Assembly (NCBI GenBank): GCA_023415055.1
Contig: JAEZLZ010000111.1
Location: 1-41,353, forward strand
DNA: 41,353 nt
Direction of reading: 5' to 3'
Source of the DNA: Bacillota bacterium
GTDB lineage: Bacteria; Bacillota; Clostridia; Lachnospirales; Lachnospiraceae
The notes beneath the pieces were generated by a model. That model was not told the origin of the DNA. It made no database searches and worked only from the letters and a program-made list of their open reading frames with translations. Of the stretch, positions 26,059-34,013 are shown piece after piece (position 1 is the first letter of the stretch; the number at the start of each line of letters is the position of its first letter). A program made the position numbers and the translations under genes.

Positions 26059-28269
26059 TTATTCCAAAGCGTCAGGATTAAATTCATTCTCCTGTGTCAC
26101 CGTATCTTGTCCATTCTGTGATTGAGGTGTATTTGTACCCGGTTCTTCATTCTGATTCCCAGTTTCACCATTCTCAGTCTCCGTTAAGGGAGTTCCTTCC
26201 GTATCCTGTTGATCCTCCTTTTGAGTCTCATTATCCTGTGACGGATCAACTTGTTGTGTCTGATCCTCCTGAGTATTGGTATTCTCCGGTTGATTCTCCT
26301 GTGTTGTGGTCGGGTCATTATTCTGTATCTGAGTGTCCTGTGAATTGATGTTATCTGCGCTGTTATTTGTGTTATCCGTCTTGTTTCCCTGTGTCGCCGG
26401 ATCTGTGTTCGTCTGCTCGTCCTGATTCAGTAGATAGTCAATATCACCTTCCGGGAAAATACCGAGTGCCGGTAGAAGCTCCGTCATAATTCTGCTGGCG
26501 AATTTGGTTGCAATGGAGCTGTCTGCCTGCTTTACTACATTCTGAGGCTCATCGATCATTACATAGATTACAATGTCAGGGTTAATCGCCGGTACGGCTC
26601 CCAAAAAAGATACCACATAGGTTTTGTCCTTACGGGGAAGCTTTTGTGCTGTACCGGTCTTGCCTCCGACAGCATAGCCTTCTACCTTGGCTCCACCTGC
26701 CGTTCCTTCTTCTACAGTCTGATACATTGCCTGCTGTATGAACTCGGAGGTCTTTTCCGATACCGTCTGACGAACCAGCAGCTTATCATAATCCTTAACT
26801 GTTGCTCCGTTATCATTTACGATCTTCTTCACCACATGAGGTTGATAGTAATTACCGCCATTGACCAGGGAAGAATAGGCTGCCCCCATTTGTATCATTG
26901 TAACATTAAATGCCTGTCCGAAGCTGTTCGTTGCCAATTCCACCGGATTCAAGGCGTCCAGCTTCATCGTTATACCGGTTCCCTCACCCGGGAGATCAAT
27001 TCCGGTCTTCTTACCAAAGCCAAAGCCGTTTTGATAGTGATAGAATATATCTTTTCCTTCCTTCGCTACGATCTGCATCAATGCATCATTACAAGAGAAC
27101 ATCAGTGATTGGGCAAGTGTCAGTTCACCGTGCCCTGTAACCTTGCTGCATTTGATATGTACTCCGGCAACATCCTCGGCTCCGTCACAATAATAAGTAT
27201 CTGCTTCCGAAAGAATCCCTTCCTCCAAACCGGCAGCAATAGTGACCGGCTTAAAGGTAGAGCCAGGCTCAAAGCTGCTGGTAATCACATCGTTTTTCCA
27301 CAATGCATTCAGTGCCTCGGTCTTCTGCTCCTCTGTCATAGAAGCAAGCACCTCCGGTGCTACTATACCTTCCAGTTTTCTTGGATTATTCAGATCATAT
27401 TCCTGATTAGAGGCCATAGCTATAATCTCACCGGTATTTGGGTTCATCACGAGTACACCGATATTTTTACTGCCGAATTCGGTATTGAATTTAATGATAT
27501 GCTCTTGAATGATTCGCTGAGCATTCACATCAATCGTACTAACGATATTATTACCGTTTACAGCCTTTTTCACGATACGCTCAATATTGAGATTTGAATC
27601 ATAATATCCGTATTCTCTTCCATTTGTTCCGTTCAGTTCATCATTATAATATTCTTCTATTCCCCAGTAACCGGTATTATCTGCCGAGGTGAAGCCCAGT
27701 ACATCACAAGCCAGGGCTTTGTAAGGATAACTGCGTACATATTCCTCCTCAAACCAGACTCCGGTAATCGTAGTCGTATCATCCTTTGCCTTTTTATCAT
27801 TAAAGTTCTTCACATATTCGTCAAAAGCTTGTACTTTATCATATTTTATATTCTTCTGAAGGATAACATACTGACTCTTTGACTTTACCTCATCATTCAG
27901 GATTGCCTGCACATCTTCTGCTTCCATTCCAAAATTGTCCTTTAAAGCAGCCAAAGTAACCGAAATACAGTCTTCGTTTTGTAATAATCTCTTGGGGTCC
28001 AGAATCACTTTATATTGTAGTTCACTTCGAGCAAGTACGGTTCCGTTACGGTCAGTGATATCTCCTCTCTTATACGGCAGTACCGAGCTGACATAGGTTT
28101 CTCTGGAGAGAACGTGTTTTGCATATTTCTCCCCCTTCGTCTGGGTAATGTAAATCAATCGTCCCATCAGAGCGACTAATAACAGAGTAATAACACAAAA
28201 TACAAGCAATAATTTTGCTTGCATTCGTGAATTGAATTTTTTAATTGTCTTATCCGGTGCTTTTTCCAT
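26059..28269 (-). CDS. Division-specific class B penicillin-binding protein (FtsI/PBP2B-type)
   Basis: 736 residues. One membrane anchor (about 19-41), the dimerisation domain (about 55-230) and the transpeptidase domain with STFK (Ser337, Lys340), SCN (392-394) and KTGT (537-540). From about residue 615 the last 120 residues are low-complexity, made mostly of Gln, Asn, Thr, Glu, Asp and Pro, with no PASTA domain. That tail would lie outside the membrane and is unusual. GAGGT precedes the ATG. It follows the FtsL-like gene by 31 bases and is 62 bases from spoVD. Confidence 0.92.
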   Translation of the reverse strand: MEKAPDKTIKKFNSRMQAKLLLVFCVITLLLVALMGRLIYITQTKGEKYAKHVLSRETYVSSVLPYKRGDITDRNGTVLARSELQYKVILDPKRLLQNEDCISVTLAALKDNFGMEAEDVQAILNDEVKSKSQYVILQKNIKYDKVQAFDEYVKNFNDKKAKDDTTTITGVWFEEEYVRSYPYKALACDVLGFTSADNTGYWGIEEYYNDELNGTNGREYGYYDSNLNIERIVKKAVNGNNIVSTIDVNAQRIIQEHIIKFNTEFGSKNIGVLVMNPNTGEIIAMASNQEYDLNNPRKLEGIVAPEVLASMTEEQKTEALNALWKNDVITSSFEPGSTFKPVTIAAGLEEGILSEADTYYCDGAEDVAGVHIKCSKVTGHGELTLAQSLMFSCNDALMQIVAKEGKDIFYHYQNGFGFGKKTGIDLPGEGTGITMKLDALNPVELATNSFGQAFNVTMIQMGAAYSSLVNGGNYYQPHVVKKIVNDNGATVKDYDKLLVRQTVSEKTSEFIQQAMYQTVEEGTAGGAKVEGYAVGGKTGTAQKLPRKDKTYVVSFLGAVPAINPDIVIYVMIDEPQNVVKQADSSIATKFASRIMTELLPALGIFPEGDIDYLLNQDEQTNTDPATQGNKTDNTNNSADNINSQDTQIQNNDPTTTQENQPENTNTQEDQTQQVDPSQDNETQKEDQQDTEGTPLTETENGETGNQNEEPGTNTPQSQNGQDTVTQENEFNPDALE

Positions 28270-28300
28270 CGTATCTTTACCTCATTAAAATCAACAGTAT

Positions 28301-28786
28301 CTATTCAGGAATATCTTCATACTGCCTTACATAATCAGAAGAACTGCTCTTATAGGTTATTATCTCATTTTTATTCGGATATACCATACCCAGCTCCTCC
28401 ACAGCCACCTGATAAATATAATCCAGATCTAATGCGGTGTCAATTGATTCATAAGCGGCGTCATTCTCATTTGTTAAAACGGTTATCTCCTTTTCAAGCT
28501 TAATGATACTTTTATCCATCAGTGTCACTTGATTCTGGAGCATTAAGTATTCCACGCAAACGTAAACAGTTGCAATGATTGCGACTGTAAGAACCACCAG
28601 GGATGCGAAATTAATACCGGATAGTGTATTCGGATGTCTTTGCTCCTGCCTTCTCGGAGTAGGAGAAACATGACGTTCTTCCTCTCTTCGGATATCCGGA
28701 GCTACCCTTAATTTGCGCACTGTGTTTCCATCCACATAGCTTGTCCCATTATTCTCATATTGATAACGTCTCTTATTAGCCTCCAT
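28301..28786 (-). CDS. ftsL: FtsL-like septum formation protein
   Basis: 161 residues with a charged cytoplasmic part (1-57), one membrane segment (about 58-80, FASLVVLTVAIIATVYVCVEY), then a leucine/isoleucine heptad coiled coil (MDKSIIKLEKEITVLTNEN) and the short end motif VAVEELGMVYPNKNEI, typical of FtsL/DivIC proteins. Sequence identity in this family is low, so the call rests on topology and on its place between rsmH and the FtsI-type gene. GAGGGG precedes the ATG. Confidence 0.85.
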   Translation of the reverse strand: MEANKRRYQYENNGTSYVDGNTVRKLRVAPDIRREEERHVSPTPRRQEQRHPNTLSGINFASLVVLTVAIIATVYVCVEYLMLQNQVTLMDKSIIKLEKEITVLTNENDAAYESIDTALDLDYIYQVAVEELGMVYPNKNEIITYKSSSSDYVRQYEDIPE

Positions 28787-28832
28787 GCCAGAAACCCCTC
28801 TCTACCCTATGTTCAACCAACTTTATTATTCA

Positions 28833-29771
28833 CTAATTACCAGTCTTTTCAAATACTCGAAGCTTCGCACTTTTTGATCTCTTGTTCTGTTCCATTTCCT
28901 CATCGGAGGGAAGGATCGGTTTTCTTGTGATCACTTTTCCCAGCGGCTCCTTGCCACATACACAAACCGGAAAGTTCGGGGGACAAGTGCAGGGATTTTC
29001 GTTCAGACGAAAGCAACCTTTTACGATGCGGTCCTCCAGCGAATGGAAGGTAATAATGCAAAGTCTTCCTTCCGGTGCCAGCAGATCGATCATATCCTGC
29101 AGCGTATCCTTCAGTACATCAAGCTCGTGGTTCAGTTCAATACGAATTGCTTGAAAGGTCCTCTTAGCCGGATGGCCCGTCGTTACCCTTAGCTTCATAG
29201 GAATGGCTGCTTTAATCGCTTCTACAAGTTCGAAGGTAGTTTCAATCAGCTTCTCTTCCCTCATGCGAACGATATGCTTTGCAATATTTTTTGCAAAATT
29301 ATCTTCACCGTAATCCCTTATGATACGATAAAGCTCCATCTCGCTGTATCCATTTACAATGTCCTTCGCTGTCTTATCACTGCGTGTATCCATCCGCATA
29401 TCAAGCGGAGCATCTTCTTTATAGGAAAATCCACGTTCCGGTGTATCTAATTGATAGGAAGATACCCCAAGATCAAGTAATATTCCGTTCACCTTAGTGA
29501 TCTCCAGGTCACGAAGTACCTGTCTTATTTCACTGTAATTGCTGCGAACAATGGTGACCTTTTCCCTAGCTTTAAAAAGGCGCTCGTTCGCTGCAATAAT
29601 AGCAGCCTCGTCTTGATCGATTCCAATCAGCCTTCCCGTTGTCAGGTGCTTGGTTATCTCCAGAGAATGTCCTCCACCGCCAAGGGTTCCATCCACGTAG
29701 ATCCCATCCGGCTTGATATTCAGATTATCGATTGTTTCTTCCAACAATACTGATTTATGTTCAAATGCCAT
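28833..29771 (-). CDS. rsmH: 16S rRNA (cytosine(1402)-N(4))-methyltransferase RsmH
   Basis: Methylates N4 of C1402 in the 16S rRNA P site using S-adenosylmethionine. 312 residues from the ATG at 29771, preceded by GGAG 6 bases away. The longer frame to 29810 has a poorer site. The start FEHKSVLLEETI, the SAM motif VDGTLGGGGHSLEI, LDLGVSSYQLD, PLDMRMD and IITFHSLEDRIVK are all hallmarks. Near the end, CTCPPNFPVCVCGKEPLG is the family's Cys-rich segment. It follows mraZ, as in nearly all dcw clusters. Confidence 0.97.
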   Translation of the reverse strand: MAFEHKSVLLEETIDNLNIKPDGIYVDGTLGGGGHSLEITKHLTTGRLIGIDQDEAAIIAANERLFKAREKVTIVRSNYSEIRQVLRDLEITKVNGILLDLGVSSYQLDTPERGFSYKEDAPLDMRMDTRSDKTAKDIVNGYSEMELYRIIRDYGEDNFAKNIAKHIVRMREEKLIETTFELVEAIKAAIPMKLRVTTGHPAKRTFQAIRIELNHELDVLKDTLQDMIDLLAPEGRLCIITFHSLEDRIVKGCFRLNENPCTCPPNFPVCVCGKEPLGKVITRKPILPSDEEMEQNKRSKSAKLRVFEKTGN

Positions 29772-29816
29772 CATACTCTCCATTCCATCACTAACCTGCA
29801 AGGAATTCATCCTTTG

Positions 29817-30245
29817 CTAAAAGCTGATACCGTATTGCGACATATGCTCTGCGATAGCATCCACATCATCATAATCGTTATTGTTTTCCCAGCGTTCCTT
29901 ACTCCAAATCTCTATCTTATTCAGTACTCCGACAAAAACGATGTCTTTATCCAGTCCTGCACTTTCACGCAGCTTAGCAGGTATTAATATTCTTCCCTGT
30001 TTATCCGTCTCGCATGCAGCCGCCTTCGCCATAAAATATCTCTGTAACTGTCTTGCTTCTTTTGTACCGGGTAATTTACTTAATTCCTGCACAAAGGCCT
30101 GCCATTCTGTCTGGGGATATGCAAATAAACAGCCGTCAAGACCCATGGTGATGACAAATTCATCCCCGAGATCTTCCCGAAACTTGGACGGTATGATTAT
30201 TCTTCCCTTGGTATCGATCGAATGATCGAATTCACCCATGAACAT
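29817..30245 (-). CDS. mraZ: Transcriptional regulator MraZ
   Basis: 142 residues with the two SpoVT-AbrB-like repeats: GEFDHSIDTKGRIIIPSKFRE (5-25) and CETDKQGRILIPAKLRE (about 78-94). MraZ is a DNA-binding ring-shaped protein that controls its own dcw operon. AAGGTG precedes the ATG at 30245 by 7 bases. The upstream region has a sigma-A promoter and regularly spaced AGTGG boxes, the expected target, so autoregulation is very likely. It ends in TAG, 7 bases before an alternative rsmH start. Confidence 0.97.
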   Translation of the reverse strand: MFMGEFDHSIDTKGRIIIPSKFREDLGDEFVITMGLDGCLFAYPQTEWQAFVQELSKLPGTKEARQLQRYFMAKAAACETDKQGRILIPAKLRESAGLDKDIVFVGVLNKIEIWSKERWENNNDYDDVDAIAEHMSQYGISF

Positions 30246-30330
30246 ATGGCTTCACCTTCTTTTTGTCATCGATCAGGCAACTCCTTTTGCCATTCTGACT
30301 CCATTTCCGAGTGTCTGGAAGCAGCTTGTC

Positions 30331-30377
30331 CCACTTTACAGGTTTTTTACTCCACTTTCCACCACTTCACTCCACTT
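30331..30377 (-). promoter_or_regulatory. MraZ operator (AGTGG box array)
   Basis: On the minus strand AAGTGG occurs at 30377-30372, 30367-30362 and 30357-30352, an exact 10-bp period. A fourth copy is at 30336-30331, two turns further on. This is the form of known MraZ binding regions. The boxes lie just downstream of the predicted promoter, so bound MraZ would block initiation. Confidence 0.85.
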
Positions 30378-30385
30378 ATGTGTTT

Positions 30386-30414
30386 ATTTTATATTATATA
30401 TGGGAATTAATCAA
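30386..30414 (-). promoter_or_regulatory. Probable sigma-A promoter of mraZ
   Basis: TTGATT (30414-30409), a 17-bp spacer and TAAAAT (30391-30386). A TATAAT at 30398-30393 overlaps the spacer but has no -35. It lies between the terminator and the MraZ boxes. Confidence 0.5.
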
Positions 30415-30429
30415 GCACGAAATCAAAAA

Positions 30430-30474
30430 AAAAAGCTCACAAAGCCTTAATTGTATTGGCTTTGTGAGCTTTTT
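30430..30474. terminator. Bidirectional-type terminator between lgt and mraZ
   Basis: A 17-bp perfect arm, AAAAAGCTCACAAAGCC (30430-30446), pairs with 30458-30474. On the minus strand a run of ten T's follows, so it ends the ychF-lgt transcript. A T-run also follows on the plus strand. Confidence 0.95.
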
Positions 30475-30484
30475 CGATTCATAT

Positions 30485-30540
30485 TTACAATATATTGTGT
30501 CAATTTCAAAAATCGAACAAATTATGTCAATATATAGTCA
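30485..30540. promoter_or_regulatory. Two NrdR-box-like sequences in the lgt-mraZ gap
   Basis: TTACAATATATTGTGT (30485-30500) matches the NrdR consensus ACACWATATATNGTGT at every fixed position except the first two. TGTCAATATATAGTCA (30525-30540) shares its core. The copies are 40 bp apart. They lie downstream of lgt and upstream of mraZ, with no ribonucleotide reductase gene nearby. A hairpin (AGTCAAA 30536-30542 with TTTGACT 30571-30577, inner TTGGGA/TCCCAA) overlaps the second. Confidence 0.3.
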
Positions 30541-30585
30541 AAAGGTAAGCTTGGGAATTTAGTCCCAATCTTTGACTAATTTTAC

Positions 30586-31536
30586 CTATTTTCTAATCTT
30601 GTTCTTTGACCTTTGTCTCTTATAAATTAAAATAGCGATAGAAACTACTACAATGAGTGCCGACAATAATTGTGATACCGCAAAAGGAGTGCCCCATAAG
30701 AAAAGCTGGTCCGTTCTAAGGCCTTCCATCCATACTCTGCCAAGTCCATAACCAATGAGATATAATAACATTATCTCTCCATCAAACCTTTTATGCTTTG
30801 TATAGACAATCAGTATAATTAACAGGCAAAGATTCCAGACGGATTCATACAGAAAAGTAGGATGCACCTGAATATAGGTAGCATCACCGATGGTTACCAT
30901 GTGATTGCGGATCTCAAGAATTCGCGCCAGTGCTGCTTCCTTACCCTGATACAATTCCTCCAATCGAGATAACGAAGTTGTATTATGATAGATTCCGGAA
31001 ACATCATTTACATTCAGCTGCATCGCAAAAAGTCCGTCATAGTATTTGCCAAAGGCTTCCCGATTAAAGAAATTGCCCCATCGCCCGATAATCTGACCTG
31101 TTACCAAGCCGACGCAGGCAGTATCGGCCATTAACCAAAACGAATACTTCTTTACTCTTGCATAGATAATTGCTGATAGAACACCTGCGATGATACCGCC
31201 ATAGATCGCAAGTCCACCGGTTCGCAGATTAAATACCGACAAAGGATTATCGGCAAATTCATCCAAAGCAAAGATGACATAATACACTCTGGCTCCAATC
31301 ACAGAAGCAATGATCGCTACCAGGGCAAAATCCAGATAAATTTCGGACTTTTGACCGGTACGCCTTGCCATCCATTCCGCGATCATCCAACCGCATAGCA
31401 TACCAAAACCAATGACCATCCCGTAATAAGCAATACGAAAGCCAAAGATCTCAATACCCGTTCCAACATTTTTTAGCTCTATTCCCAAATTAGGAAAATT
31501 AATATTTGTTGATAATAACGTAAGCAATTTCGTCAT
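30586..31536 (-). CDS. lgt: Prolipoprotein diacylglyceryl transferase
   Basis: Attaches diacylglycerol to the lipobox Cys of prelipoproteins at the membrane. 316 residues with about seven membrane segments. Key blocks are GARVYYVIFALDEF, RTGGLAIYGGIIAG, GQIIGRWGNFFNREAFG (the Lgt signature) and HPTFLYESVWNL. GLRTDQL is the conserved C-terminal Arg motif. A segment near residues 170-220 is longer than in Bacillus. AAAGG sits directly against the ATG at 31536, so the TTG at 31527 (9 bases away) may be the true start. It lies 87 bases after ychF. Confidence 0.95.
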   Translation of the reverse strand: MTKLLTLLSTNINFPNLGIELKNVGTGIEIFGFRIAYYGMVIGFGMLCGWMIAEWMARRTGQKSEIYLDFALVAIIASVIGARVYYVIFALDEFADNPLSVFNLRTGGLAIYGGIIAGVLSAIIYARVKKYSFWLMADTACVGLVTGQIIGRWGNFFNREAFGKYYDGLFAMQLNVNDVSGIYHNTTSLSRLEELYQGKEAALARILEIRNHMVTIGDATYIQVHPTFLYESVWNLCLLIILIVYTKHKRFDGEIMLLYLIGYGLGRVWMEGLRTDQLFLWGTPFAVSQLLSALIVVVSIAILIYKRQRSKNKIRK

Positions 31537-31623
31537 CCTTTCCGGTATTCCCTGACAGTGTCTTAATTACTCCTCATTCCTGTCATGGCGCCTTATGTTC
31601 CCGCAGTCCGTAAAAGAGCAGGC

Positions 31624-32721
31624 TTAAACATTGAAACGGAATAAGACCACATCTCCATCCTGGAAGACATATTCCTTTCCCTCTGAGCGAACCAGACCTT
31701 TTTCCTTCGCAGCATTATAGCTTCCGCATTCTACCAAATTACTGTAGCTTACAATTTCAGCACGAATAAAGCCTCTTTCAAAATCGGTATGGATCTTACC
31801 GGCAGCTTGGGGAGCCTTTGTACCGATCTTAATCGTCCATGCTCTTGTTTCCTTGGGACCTGCAGTTAAAAAACTCATTAAACCTAAGATATGATAGCTT
31901 GCTCTGATTAATTTCTCCAATCCGGATTCTTTTAATCCAAGATCCTCAAGAAACATTCGTTTTTCATCATCATCCAGCTCGGCAATCTCCTGTTCGATCT
32001 GAGCACAGATGACAAAAACCTCTGAATTTTCGTCTACAGCGATCTTGCGGACAGTTTTTACATAGGCATTGTTGTCTCCATCGTCTGCCAGATCATCTTC
32101 TTTTACATTTGCAGCATAGATTACCGGCTTTGCTGTGAGCAAATTATAGCTATTAAATAATTCCAGCTCCTCATCATCAAGTGTCTGAAAAGCTTTTGCC
32201 ATCTTACCCTCTTCCAGGAATTCCTTCAGTCGTTCCTGCATCTCAAGCTCCTTCGCAAGTGCTTTATCATTCTTAGCACCTTTGATGGTCTTGGACATTC
32301 TTCTCTCAAGTATCTCAAGATCCGAGAAAATCAATTCCAGATTGATGGTCTCGATATCTCTTTGCGGATTGACAGAGCCATCCACATGAATGACATTCGC
32401 ATCCTCAAAGCAGCGTACCACATGCACAATCGCATCCACCTCTCGGATGTTGGAAAGGAACTGATTCCCGAGACCTTCTCCCTTGGAAGCTCCCTTGACC
32501 AGTCCTGCGATATCAACAAATTCAATAGTTGCAGCGACTATCTTCTCGGAATGATACAAATCTCCAAGTACCTTTAATCTTTCATCCGGAACAGGAACAA
32601 TACCAATATTCGGGTCTATCGTACAAAAGGGGTAATTAGCTGATTCCGCCCCTGCTTTTGTTAATGAGTTAAAAAGGGTACTCTTTCCTACATTGGGCAA
32701 ACCTACGATACCTAATTTCAT
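31624..32721 (-). CDS. ychF: Redox-regulated ATPase YchF (OLA1 family)
   Basis: P-loop NTPase that prefers ATP and binds ribosomes; its exact role is open. 365 residues. G1 is GLPNVGKSTLFNSLT, switch region YPFCTIDPNIGIVPVPDERL, G3 DIAGLVKGASKGEGLGNQFL (with the YchF QFL), and the G4 position carries NVKEDDL in place of NKxD, as in this family. The coiled coil is at about 130-190 and the TGS domain at the end (FERGFIRAEIVSY). AAAGGAG precedes the ATG. Confidence 0.97.
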   Translation of the reverse strand: MKLGIVGLPNVGKSTLFNSLTKAGAESANYPFCTIDPNIGIVPVPDERLKVLGDLYHSEKIVAATIEFVDIAGLVKGASKGEGLGNQFLSNIREVDAIVHVVRCFEDANVIHVDGSVNPQRDIETINLELIFSDLEILERRMSKTIKGAKNDKALAKELEMQERLKEFLEEGKMAKAFQTLDDEELELFNSYNLLTAKPVIYAANVKEDDLADDGDNNAYVKTVRKIAVDENSEVFVICAQIEQEIAELDDDEKRMFLEDLGLKESGLEKLIRASYHILGLMSFLTAGPKETRAWTIKIGTKAPQAAGKIHTDFERGFIRAEIVSYSNLVECGSYNAAKEKGLVRSEGKEYVFQDGDVVLFRFNV

Positions 32722-32895
32722 AATTTATCTATCTCCTTTAAAAGTATTGATTTTACTGATATTTTGTGATGTTGCTTCTTGCCAAATCGATTGACAAATC
32801 GCGCTGTATATAACTATTTTTTCTGATCAATATTAGCGCCAAGATCCTTTCCTTATAAATCTTTACTAGCTTTTATAGTTTATTTTATAAAGAAA

Positions 32896-32943
32896 GCCCT
32901 AATACAGCATCATATAGTTTACCATATTAGGGCGGTTTTGTAC
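32896..32943 (-). terminator. Probable terminator in the gap before ychF
   Basis: GCCCTAATA (32896-32904) pairs perfectly with TATTAGGGC (32935-32943), followed on the minus strand by CTTTCTTTAT. It would stop transcription coming from the orphan fragment. The remainder of the 32722-33053 gap shows no gene. Confidence 0.55.
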
Positions 32944-33053
32944 ATAAAATTCTGTTCTAGAGACACTTGTTTTCTTTATCAATTCGATGCTTTCGGTGAT
33001 GAATTCCCTTTGAAAACCCATTACTCAAGCGTATTGATATACTGAACTGCAGC

Positions 33054-33287
33054 CTACTTCACAGCAGTGACACTCCACTCTTCCACTGCACCCATGACTG
33101 CGATTTCATAGTCTGTATCTTCCATGAATTCACCAGTTTCGCTGCCGATAAAAATTCTTACACTATTTACTTCACTACCGGCATCCGGACCACCAAGTAC
33201 AGCATACGTCATCAGTACTATGACGTCATCATATCCATCTTTATTAAGATCCGGAAATGAAACTGCATCAATGCATCCATAGTCCAA
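33054..33287 (-). pseudogene. Orphan C-terminal fragment with an FG-GAP/VCBS-like motif
   Basis: 77 codons opening with a TTG inside the T-run of the preceding terminator. The body holds FPDLNKDGYDDVIVL, the Asp/Asn-rich calcium-type motif of FG-GAP/VCBS repeats, then VRIFIGSETGEF. Such repeats come in larger extracellular proteins, and no signal peptide or upstream half is seen, so this looks like the left-over end of a deleted gene. An AGGA a few bases before the TTG could still allow translation. Confidence 0.5.
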
Positions 33288-33328
33288 AAAAATCCTGCAA
33301 GGTCACCTTAATGACTTTACAGGATTTT
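33286..33328 (-). terminator. Terminator of the thiamine pyrophosphokinase operon
   Basis: CAGGATTTT (33320-33328) pairs with AAAATCCTG (33289-33297), followed on the minus strand by a seven-T run (33292-33286). It lies 12 bases after the stop of the gene and closes the rsgA-rpe-thiN unit. Confidence 0.8.
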
Positions 33329-33339
33329 AAATATACAAT

Positions 33340-33999
33340 TCAATCCTTTGCTTCTATTACTAGCAAAATACCTTCCCGAAACTCAACTCCGGCTATTTCT
33401 TCTTGAATCTCATTGCTGATTCCAAGACTACTTCCGGCTTTCAACAGGATTCCATCCAGAGGATACTTAAAACCCTTCAGCGTTAAATCGCTGACTTGTC
33501 CGCTAAATGGTAGTAAAGACACATAGTCTCCGTATTGTTTTCTCCGGTCAATCTGAAAATTATTCTGTTTCAGATAAAGCTTATTATTACTGTCTATCAT
33601 CCAAGCATCAATTCCCGACTGCAGCGGAAGCAGTAAAAGATGAACATTGGCCAGCGTATGATCCAGTCGGCTTCCGGTTGCACCGATTAAGGTGATACTG
33701 GTTGCGTTGTTATGCAGAGCAAGCTCAATTGCAATCTGAGTATCCGTCTTATCCTTCTCTCTGGGAAAGGTATCGATAGGGATAGCAGCATCCCGGTATT
33801 TTGCAAGTAATTCCTCAGGTACGGAGTCAAAATCCCCCACAATATAGTCCGGTACTATGCCCAACTCATCGATTGCCTGCAGACCATGATCTGCGGCAAT
33901 GATCATGGTATAGCCTTCCTCTTTCATTAATTTTGTAAGGAGTGCCTTCTCTGTCCTGCCACCGGTGATAATCAATACATTTTTAGTTTTTGCTCTCAT
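33340..33999 (-). CDS. thiN: Thiamine pyrophosphokinase
   Basis: Transfers pyrophosphate from ATP to thiamine, giving TPP. About 219 residues. Motifs are IIAADHGLQAIDELG, PDYIVGDFDSV (the catalytic Asp loop), KDKTDTQIAIELA and GATGSRLDHTLANVHLL. The C-terminal beta domain has GDYVSLLPFSG and GFKYPLDG. The ATG at 33999 has AGGTG 6 bases upstream; a GTG at 34008 is also in frame. It is 14 bases after rpe, matching the prpC-prkC-rsgA-rpe-thiN (yloS) order of Bacillus. Confidence 0.95.
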   Translation of the reverse strand: MRAKTKNVLIITGGRTEKALLTKLMKEEGYTMIIAADHGLQAIDELGIVPDYIVGDFDSVPEELLAKYRDAAIPIDTFPREKDKTDTQIAIELALHNNATSITLIGATGSRLDHTLANVHLLLLPLQSGIDAWMIDSNNKLYLKQNNFQIDRRKQYGDYVSLLPFSGQVSDLTLKGFKYPLDGILLKAGSSLGISNEIQEEIAGVEFREGILLVIEAKD

Positions 34000-34013
34000 G
34001 CGCATCACCTGTC

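Noticed and set aside
26059..26430. The repetitive stretch looked at first like a tandem repeat or CRISPR-like array
   Set aside because: Units are irregular, in frame and encode the low-complexity PBP tail; there are no conserved repeats with unique spacers.
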